Shown piece after piece: positions 58,423 to 64,000 of a stretch of 64,000 bases of DNA (within the stretch, counting starts at the first letter, position 1; each line of letters opens with the position of its first letter). Source of the DNA: Lonepinella koalarum (lineage in GTDB: Bacteria; Pseudomonadota; Gammaproteobacteria; Enterobacterales; Pasteurellaceae); the NCBI GenBank assembly GCA_030525745.1, contig JAUNED010000005.1, positions 1-64,000 of the forward strand. The letters run 5' to 3'. The position numbers and the translations under genes were made by a program. Below the pieces are notes generated by a model that was given only the letters and a program-made list of their open reading frames with translations, searched no databases and had not been told where the DNA came from.

Positions 58423-59184
58423 TTATTTATTCGTTTGACGAACAAAATACTTGCCATCAAATTGGTAGCGTATCCGTTTTTTGGTGACTTTGCCGTATTC
58501 ATACTCTTTAGTCTGAATAATTACCGGAAAACTCAGCACTTTGCTCTTATCATCATAGAGAATATCATTGTTTCGTTTTTCAAAATCTACATCGTACTCT
58601 GAGGAAGGATCAAACGAATAGCCTATTTGGTGTGTCAAAGTTGAAGTTTTAATGAGTTTAGCCGGTTCTAGTTCATCGTTAATCTGATACAACGTTGCAC
58701 TTGTTCCGTTCAGCCGCCCAAAAGCAATGCTATATTCCACCAACCAATAATAGGTTTTATTGTTTAAATTAGCCGTAAAAATCTGGATGATATTTTGCCC
58801 CTCGCCCTCTTTTAGTTTCCAATTGCCTTTCTGATCTTGATATTGCCACAAAGAATCAAACTCGTGCAGTGTGCCGCCGGTTTCTTTATCCCAAGAAAAT
58901 GTACGGATTTTCTTATCATCACTTTGTCGAATCTTTACACCTGCTCGCTTAGTTTGCGTAAAATCACACCACGCCGAATCAGGCCGGGCTAAATAGGTTG
59001 GCAAAAGATCATAAAATCGTTTATAAGCCGGTTCAAACTTATCCCATTCAGAGGAGGAGCTATAACTCCCAAACTCCACCATTTCCGAATAGGCTTGGGC
59101 AATTTTTTGATCTTGCTCTTGGCAGCTTTGTGCCAATGCCAACGGGCTAAAAAGTGCGGTTAAAAAAAGAAATGTTTTGTTCAT
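58423..59184 (-). CDS. Secreted protein of unknown function at a duplication junction
   Basis: A 253-residue protein with a signal peptide (MNKTFLFLTALFSPLALAQ) and two mature cysteines (SCQEQD and WCDFTQ), which could form a disulfide. I do not recognise the family. It has many aromatic beta-type segments (TYYWLVEYSIAFGRL). The ATG at 59184 directly starts the signal peptide; an earlier in-frame start at 59253 runs into the TRIC fragment. A Hin-type USS lies in the signal peptide region (59152-59160), unlike the flanking Apl-type ones. Confidence 0.7.
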   Translation of the reverse strand: MNKTFLFLTALFSPLALAQSCQEQDQKIAQAYSEMVEFGSYSSSSEWDKFEPAYKRFYDLLPTYLARPDSAWCDFTQTKRAGVKIRQSDDKKIRTFSWDKETGGTLHEFDSLWQYQDQKGNWKLKEGEGQNIIQIFTANLNNKTYYWLVEYSIAFGRLNGTSATLYQINDELEPAKLIKTSTLTHQIGYSFDPSSEYDVDFEKRNNDILYDDKSKVLSFPVIIQTKEYEYGKVTKKRIRYQFDGKYFVRQTNK

Positions 59185-59215
59185 TTCACCATATCTCCCA
59201 CCAGAGTAAAAGGCG

Positions 59216-59500
59216 TTAAAAAATTTCGCCAACACTTCTTTCTGTTGATTCATAGAAAATCGTCATAGGTAACGCAGGCGCTATTTTAGTCGCATGTAAA
59301 TTTAATGATTGTTCTGTTTTTTTGATAAATTTCGCCACTAAATTGGAAATGACAATAAACGCCAAAATAAACATACCGAAAATGTCCATTTTATGCTGAC
59401 GGGCGGCGATTGCCCCCGAAATCGCAAACACGATAGTGCCGATTAAGTCCTGAATAAACAGGAACGACCACGGCAATTCGGGAATGAGGCTAGTGAACAC
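59216..59500 (-). pseudogene. Truncated second copy of the TRIC/UPF0126 gene
   Basis: From a GTG at 59500 (AAGGAG upstream) the first 48 codons match the full TRIC gene. Nucleotides 59357-59522 and 56968-57133 differ at 4 positions of 166. After 59357 the sequence is unrelated, and the frame runs to a stop at 59216. A one-and-a-half helix fragment is unlikely to work as a channel. Confidence 0.8.
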
Positions 59501-59513
59501 AATTTTCTCCTTT

Positions 59514-59522
59514 ACAAGCGGT
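59514..59522 (+). repeat. Apl-type uptake signal sequence (duplicate of 57125-57133)
   Basis: ACAAGCGGT followed by AAATTCTGCAA. It lies in the duplicated segment shared with 57125-57133. Confidence 0.6.
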
Positions 59523-59547
59523 CGGTTTTACGTCAAATTCTGCAATC

Positions 59548-60591
59548 TTATTCGGTCACGTTGGAAATCAGTGTAGGTAATGTCCAAGCTCCACCGGCAA
59601 AATCACGGCATTGTCCGGTGCTAAATTCCTCGCTTTTGATAAATCGCTCGCCGTTCCAAACCGCTTCTCTGCTGAGCCAGCAATCGCCCAACCCACGCAT
59701 TTTATAGCTACCGTAGAGTTTGCCTTCTGTAAAATCCGCATAGTCGCTTGAATGCCAAAAGACCTGTTTTTCTGCCAAATCGGTCAGCACATAGAGCCAA
59801 GAAAAATTATACGCTCCCATTGTGCATAAAGAGCCAATCAATTTGCGATCTGCTGAAATCTGTTGCACAGTAACCGCATTACCTTCATACCCAAGAGAGA
59901 AACACTCGTCTTCGGTCATTTGTGATTTCAACAGCGACAACAAGGGTGTATAACGGGGATTTTCTTCCCAAATTTGCTCAGCAACCCAAGCTGGATTTTG
60001 TTTTAACGGATTGACTAATTTGATGGTCGATACCGGCTGTAGGGCTAAAATCGGCTTATTGCTCAAGCCTTTTCGTACCAATGCCGTCGGCGTATCCAAC
60101 CGCTTCTGAAATTCGTCCATTTTTAGCATCACTGCCGTTGCGCCCCGTTCTGAAATTTGCCAACGGATTTTGGGGGCTCGTACTTCAAGAGTGGGCGCAC
60201 CCACTAACGCCGGCAGAATGATTCCCGTCTGTTGTGGTGTCAGTTGATATTCTAATTCTGAAGAATCTTTAATCGGCTGTAGCTCACCCAAAGGCTGATT
60301 ATTCAACCACAAACTAACCGGCGGCATTTGCCCGCTTTCCAGCTCAAATTTCACCTTGCCTGAAATCGCTGTTTCACCTGCTTTTCGTTCAAAATAAACG
60401 GAAACAGGAATGTGTCGCTCGCTTTCAGGATTTGTATAGCTAACATCTTGCTCGCCATAACCCGCCATTCGGCAAGTGCCAGTGTTATCGCAGGCAATTT
60501 CCCAATCGTGATGTTCAAAATAAATGCCCTCCAACGCAAGGCTGTGGAAAGAAAATAACGCCAATAATAATCCTAGATTGAGTCTTAACAT
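59548..60591 (-). CDS. DUF1176-type secreted protein, copy B
   Basis: A 347-residue protein with the same signal peptide and the same length as copy A. Conserved features include [14 protein letters not shown] and [21 protein letters not shown]; the region around residues 60-150 differs strongly ([21 protein letters not shown] versus a different stretch in copy A). The ATG lies inside the last codons of glnD (ATG 60591-60589, glnD stop 60587-60585), so it is translationally coupled to glnD. Function unknown. Confidence 0.82.
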   Translation of the reverse strand: MLRLNLGLLLALFSFHSLALEGIYFEHHDWEIACDNTGTCRMAGYGEQDVSYTNPESERHIPVSVYFERKAGETAISGKVKFELESGQMPPVSLWLNNQPLGELQPIKDSSELEYQLTPQQTGIILPALVGAPTLEVRAPKIRWQISERGATAVMLKMDEFQKRLDTPTALVRKGLSNKPILALQPVSTIKLVNPLKQNPAWVAEQIWEENPRYTPLLSLLKSQMTEDECFSLGYEGNAVTVQQISADRKLIGSLCTMGAYNFSWLYVLTDLAEKQVFWHSSDYADFTEGKLYGSYKMRGLGDCWLSREAVWNGERFIKSEEFSTGQCRDFAGGAWTLPTLISNVTE

Positions 60592-63155
60592 AAGGTTTCC
60601 TTTAATCGTTGTTTTAACTGCTCTCGTTCTTGCTGATCCAATGCCCGATTTTCCCTATTAGTCAAAATAAAAAAGTCTTCAGCCTTTGCGCCAATCGTCG
60701 TAATTTTAGCATGAATTAAGTTCAGTTTTAATTGATTAAATACTTGGCTGACTTCAGCTAATAACCCTGCTTGATCTAACGCAAATAATTCCATTTCCGT
60801 ATGCTCTTTTTTGCCCAAATGCAAAAAACGAATCTCTGTGTTTACTTGAAAAGCGGCCAATTTCGTATTACGAGTTGCCGCTATTGGGGGCAATTTGTCG
60901 GATCTTAATACCGCACTTAAGGCCATTTCCAGCTGACGGCGGCGATCAAATTTGAGCAATGAGCCATCTAATTCGGTCACAATAAAGCTGTCTAAGACAT
61001 AGCCATTTTGTGTAGTAATAATTTGTGCATCGTGAATACTACATTTTTTAGCACCTATCGTAGAAACAACTTTGTTAAATAAATTCGTCTGATCGGCACA
61101 ATAAATAAATAATTCCGTTCCACCCGAAGTAAAACGATTGCTGATTTTCACCAAACAATCACCCTTAAAATTCAATAATAATTCTGTATGCCAAGCCACT
61201 TCTTGTGGTGAATTACGTAAAAAATATTCATCGGGGAAATCACGCCAAAGTGCGGTTACTTTTTCTGTAGAAAAAGCGTTTTTTTCCAATAAACACAAGG
61301 CTTGAATACGATTGTTTTGAATTGTTTCCCGATTATCCATCAACTGCCCGATCCCTTGCTCAAATTGCGCTAATGTAGATTGATACAGAGTATTGAATAA
61401 AGAACGTTTCCAACTGTTCCACAAAGTATGATTAGTTGCACAAATATCCGCCACGGTTAAACAAAGTAACAAATCCAACCTCACTTTATTTTGTACTTCT
61501 TCAGCAAATGCCATAACCACTTCGGGATCCTGAATATCTCGGCGTTGTGCAGTGATCGACATTAACAAATGCTGTTCCACCAACCAACGCATGGTCTCAG
61601 CTTCCCTTCGTTCAAAACCATGACGGAGAGCAAAATCATAGACCTCCGAAGCCCCAAGCTCAGCATGATCGCCACCTCTCCCTTTAGCAATATCATGAAA
61701 TAATGCCGTAATATAAAGCAAAGTGCGGTCAGAAAATTGACTAAAAATACGGCTACAAATAGGATGTTCAGTCTCTATTTCAGCGAAACCCTCCAATTTA
61801 AGTAACAATCGCACACTGTGTTCATCTACCGTATAAGTATGAAAAAGATCAAATTGCATCAAACCTTCAATCCCTTTCCATTGAGGCAAATATGTCGTCA
61901 AAACGCCAATTTTATGCATTGGCTCAATCGCTCTACGAATAGCATTGGGCTGTGCAAATAAGCGGACAAATTTTTCCCTCGCTACCGGAATATCACTTAA
62001 ATACCCATTAAATCGGCTCAATGCAATATATAATTTCCGCAAGGTTGCCGAATGAATTTCAGCCTGAGGATTCGCCGTTAAATGGAAAAACAAATCCAAC
62101 ATGGTGTCAGGTTTTTCACTGAAAACTTGCTCATTCATTAACACAATGTCACTATCATTTTGTAAAGCAAAATTATCATCTAACCAAACAAGGTTTTTTT
62201 TGACCGCACTTTGAGCTTCTGTCGCCAAAAAATGCTCACGATAATGTTTTGTCAACACTTCACTTAAACCGGAAATTGTCTGTAAGGCTTGGAAAAAGGC
62301 TTTCATCATTTGCTCCACACCTTGATTTCCCTCGCCTTGATAGCCCAATAATTCCGCGACTTTCAACTGCCGGTCGAACAACAAGCGGTTATCATAGCGT
62401 TTTAAAATTAAATGCAAAGCAAACCGCACTTTGAATAAAAATGACTGGCTTTCTCGCAGTAAAAAATATTCCTCCGCATAAATAAAGCCTGATTGTAAAA
62501 TTTCTTCTAAGGTCAATGCCTTAGAATGTCGCAACGCAACCCAATAAATCAAATGCAAATCACGTAAACCACCGGGATTGTATTTAATATCTGGTTCAAG
62601 ATTGTAACTGGTATTATTATATCGTTGATAACGCTCGATTTTTTCCGCAACTTTTGCATTAAAAAAGCACTCTCTTGGCCAAAAATGATCTTCCCATAAA
62701 AGTGCGGTCAATTTTTCAAATAAATTTTTATTACCTACCAAAAAACGGCTTTCCAATAAATTAGTAGCAATCGTAATATCTGCCTTGCCCTGCTCTTCAC
62801 ATTCAGTCAAACAACGAACGCTAGCTCCTACCTCTATACCACAATCCCATAAAAATTGAATAAATTGCTCGATTTTTCCTTCAGCACTCGATTCAATATT
62901 CTCCCGTAAAATCAGAAAATCCACATCTGATAAAGGAAACATTTCCTTACGTCCATAACCTCCCACTGCAATTAATGCTATTTCATGTTCGGTGATGCCA
63001 AATTGTGACCATAACTGAATAAGAAGTTCATCATAAAATTGCGTCCGTTTAGCAATTAATTGATGTATATCGGCTTGTGCAAATTCCACTAATTCCTGTT
63101 GTTTGAGAGCTTCACGTTGTTGTTTTACTAAAGATGGGGTAAGTTGTACTGACAT
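60585..63155 (-). CDS. glnD: PII uridylyltransferase/uridylyl-removing enzyme
   Basis: An 856-residue nitrogen sensor that adds or removes UMP on PII. Domain order: nucleotidyltransferase ([19 protein letters not shown]), a helical part, an HD domain ([17 protein letters not shown]) for the removal reaction, and two ACT domains ([45 protein letters not shown]) that sense glutamine. Length is close to Haemophilus and E. coli GlnD. Several Hin-type USSs are inside; one ACAAGCGGT at 62381 also occurs. Its 3' part has been duplicated upstream. Confidence 0.96.
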   Translation of the reverse strand: MSVQLTPSLVKQQREALKQQELVEFAQADIHQLIAKRTQFYDELLIQLWSQFGITEHEIALIAVGGYGRKEMFPLSDVDFLILRENIESSAEGKIEQFIQFLWDCGIEVGASVRCLTECEEQGKADITIATNLLESRFLVGNKNLFEKLTALLWEDHFWPRECFFNAKVAEKIERYQRYNNTSYNLEPDIKYNPGGLRDLHLIYWVALRHSKALTLEEILQSGFIYAEEYFLLRESQSFLFKVRFALHLILKRYDNRLLFDRQLKVAELLGYQGEGNQGVEQMMKAFFQALQTISGLSEVLTKHYREHFLATEAQSAVKKNLVWLDDNFALQNDSDIVLMNEQVFSEKPDTMLDLFFHLTANPQAEIHSATLRKLYIALSRFNGYLSDIPVAREKFVRLFAQPNAIRRAIEPMHKIGVLTTYLPQWKGIEGLMQFDLFHTYTVDEHSVRLLLKLEGFAEIETEHPICSRIFSQFSDRTLLYITALFHDIAKGRGGDHAELGASEVYDFALRHGFERREAETMRWLVEQHLLMSITAQRRDIQDPEVVMAFAEEVQNKVRLDLLLCLTVADICATNHTLWNSWKRSLFNTLYQSTLAQFEQGIGQLMDNRETIQNNRIQALCLLEKNAFSTEKVTALWRDFPDEYFLRNSPQEVAWHTELLLNFKGDCLVKISNRFTSGGTELFIYCADQTNLFNKVVSTIGAKKCSIHDAQIITTQNGYVLDSFIVTELDGSLLKFDRRRQLEMALSAVLRSDKLPPIAATRNTKLAAFQVNTEIRFLHLGKKEHTEMELFALDQAGLLAEVSQVFNQLKLNLIHAKITTIGAKAEDFFILTNRENRALDQQEREQLKQRLKETLC

Positions 63156-63266
63156 AAAAAGAGATTCCCTGCAGATATTGCTGTGCTAATTATACCCATT
63201 TTCTCAAGCAAAAGTGCGGTCAATTTCCGGCAAGTTTTATCAGTACAAATATCATAAAACAGATCA

Positions 63267-63294
63267 AAAAACGCAATCCGAAGATTGCGTTTTT
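63267..63294 (-). terminator. Terminator after the purine permease gene region
   Basis: AAAAACGCAATC (63267-63278), loop CGAA, GATTGCGTTTTT (63283-63294). It ends the permease transcript that comes from the right. Confidence 0.8.
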
Positions 63295-63312
63295 CAAATC
63301 AAGAAGGCTGAT

Positions 63313-64000
63313 TTAAATCGCCCAGCCACCTACATAGAATGCGACTAAGGCAATAGCAATTAACACTGTCCCTATATTCAGTTTTTTCACTTCGCCGGAA
63401 ACCACCCGCCCAATCACTAAAGTAGCAAATCCCAACATGATACCCGTCACGATATTCGCTGTTAAAACAATAAAGACGGCACAAACCAAACCACTCATTG
63501 CACCAATGAAATCATCGAAATCTAATTTAGTGACATTGCTTAACATCAATAAACCTACATACATCAATGCCGGTGCGGTTGCATAGCTTGGTACTAAGCC
63601 TGCAAGCGGTTGGAAAAATAACATAAATAGGAATAATACGCCGACCACAATCGCTGTGATACCGGTTTTACCGCCGGCTGCCGTGCCTGCTGCGGATTCA
63701 ATATAAACCGCTGCCGGAGCAGTGCCGAATATACCGGACATTAAACTACTTACAGAATCAGAGGTCAATGCTTTACCACCGTTGATAATTTGCCCGTCTT
63801 TATCTAATAAATTCGCTTGACCTGCCACTGCACGGATTGTACCGGTTGCATCAAACACTGCGGTCATCACTAACGCAAACACCACAGGCAAAATAGCAGG
63901 TTGTAATGCACCTTGCAAATCTAAGGCTAAAAATAAAGATTGCTCGCCAAAAGTAGGGATTCTGAACACTTCACCACCAAATTTTACGTTCGGATCAAAA
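63313..64000 (-). CDS. NCS2-family purine permease (C-terminal part, runs off the window)
   Basis: 229 codons are visible from the window edge to a TAA at 63313-63315. The sequence has the AzgA/AdeP-like motifs [41 protein letters not shown] and [18 protein letters not shown], and several hydrophobic helices. Such permeases take up adenine or guanine/hypoxanthine with protons. The frame stays open through the edge, so a start near 63969 is not real. Confidence 0.88.
   Translation of the reverse strand, partial: FDPNVKFGGEVFRIPTFGEQSLFLALDLQGALQPAILPVVFALVMTAVFDATGTIRAVAGQANLLDKDGQIINGGKALTSDSVSSLMSGIFGTAPAAVYIESAAGTAAGGKTGITAIVVGVLFLFMLFFQPLAGLVPSYATAPALMYVGLLMLSNVTKLDFDDFIGAMSGLVCAVFIVLTANIVTGIMLGFATLVIGRVVSGEVKKLNIGTVLIAIALVAFYVGGWAI

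Noticed and set aside
62381..62389. ACAAGCGGT inside glnD as a fourth Apl-type uptake sequence
   Set aside because: The downstream TTTGCAA part is missing and the position is coding, so chance is a good explanation.
63299..63969. Permease start near 63969
   Set aside because: The frame stays open and family-like up to the window edge, so the true start is outside.
1..64000. tRNA, rRNA, CRISPR arrays, prophage or complete insertion sequences
   Set aside because: None was seen on reading both strands; small RNAs cannot be excluded without a covariance search.

Overview
The window is chromosomal DNA of a Pasteurellaceae bacterium (Haemophilus/Aggregatibacter/Pasteurella group). The best evidence is the very frequent 9-mer AAGTGCGGT and its complement, the Hin-type DNA uptake signal sequence (USS), both inside genes and as inverted pairs that double as terminators. 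Housekeeping protein sequences and gene neighbourhoods (dnaK-dnaJ; fdhD-fdxGHI-fdhE; yciH-pyrF-lapBA-ihfB-rpsA-cmk; cysB-rluB-yciO-rnm; sspAB) also fit a Haemophilus-like gammaproteobacterium. The species cannot be fixed from sequence reading alone. No rRNA, tRNA, CRISPR array, prophage or complete insertion sequence was seen.

Layout. 0-2 kb: edge of a DoxX-family gene and a DUF945 envelope protein. 2-5.6 kb: dnaK and dnaJ with a sigma-32-type promoter and a small unknown gene between them. 5.6-12.2 kb: a minus-strand block with a flavin oxidoreductase, NfeD, QmcA, ModF, UvrD and a secreted unknown. 12.3-19 kb: the formate dehydrogenase locus, with fdhD divergent from fdxGHI-fdhE; fdxG is one selenoprotein gene read through an in-frame TGA followed by a SECIS-like hairpin. 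19-24.5 kb: Nif3-like protein, YafS methyltransferase, gloB, fabI, rnb and a SirB-like membrane protein. 24.5-30 kb: yciH, pyrF, lapB, lapA, ihfB, rpsA, cmk. 30-41.3 kb: an exported ATP-dependent DNA ligase with a competence-type CRP-S site, a MetE-like enzyme, ygiW behind a tiny leader ORF, glnE, a UmuD-like protein without catalytic residues, sstT, two AT-rich glycosyltransferases, and rpmJ/rpmE2. 41.6-56.4 kb: a class V aminotransferase, rlmL, sixA, pykA, sspAB, cysB, rluB, yciO, a broken secreted-protein gene, rnm, pyrD, pepN. 56.4-63.2 kb: a rearranged region beside glnD. 63.3 kb to the end: an NCS2 purine permease running off the edge.

The most unusual stretch is 56.4-60.6 kb. A module [TRIC/UPF0126 membrane protein - DUF1176 secreted protein - glnD] has been tandemly duplicated. 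Copy one keeps the full TRIC gene and a DUF1176 gene but only scraps of glnD. Copy two keeps only the first 48 codons of TRIC, a second DUF1176 gene of the same length, and the full glnD. A different secreted-protein gene sits in the junction. This stretch carries three Apl-type uptake sequences (ACAAGCGGT) in a genome otherwise using the Hin type, which suggests import by natural transformation from an Actinobacillus/Mannheimia-type relative.

Functional themes are protein quality control (DnaKJ, QmcA/NfeD, SspB, LapAB), anaerobic formate respiration with selenocysteine, nitrogen signalling (glnE and glnD), natural competence (USS, CRP-S ligase) and cell-surface modification (glycosyltransferases, secreted unknowns).
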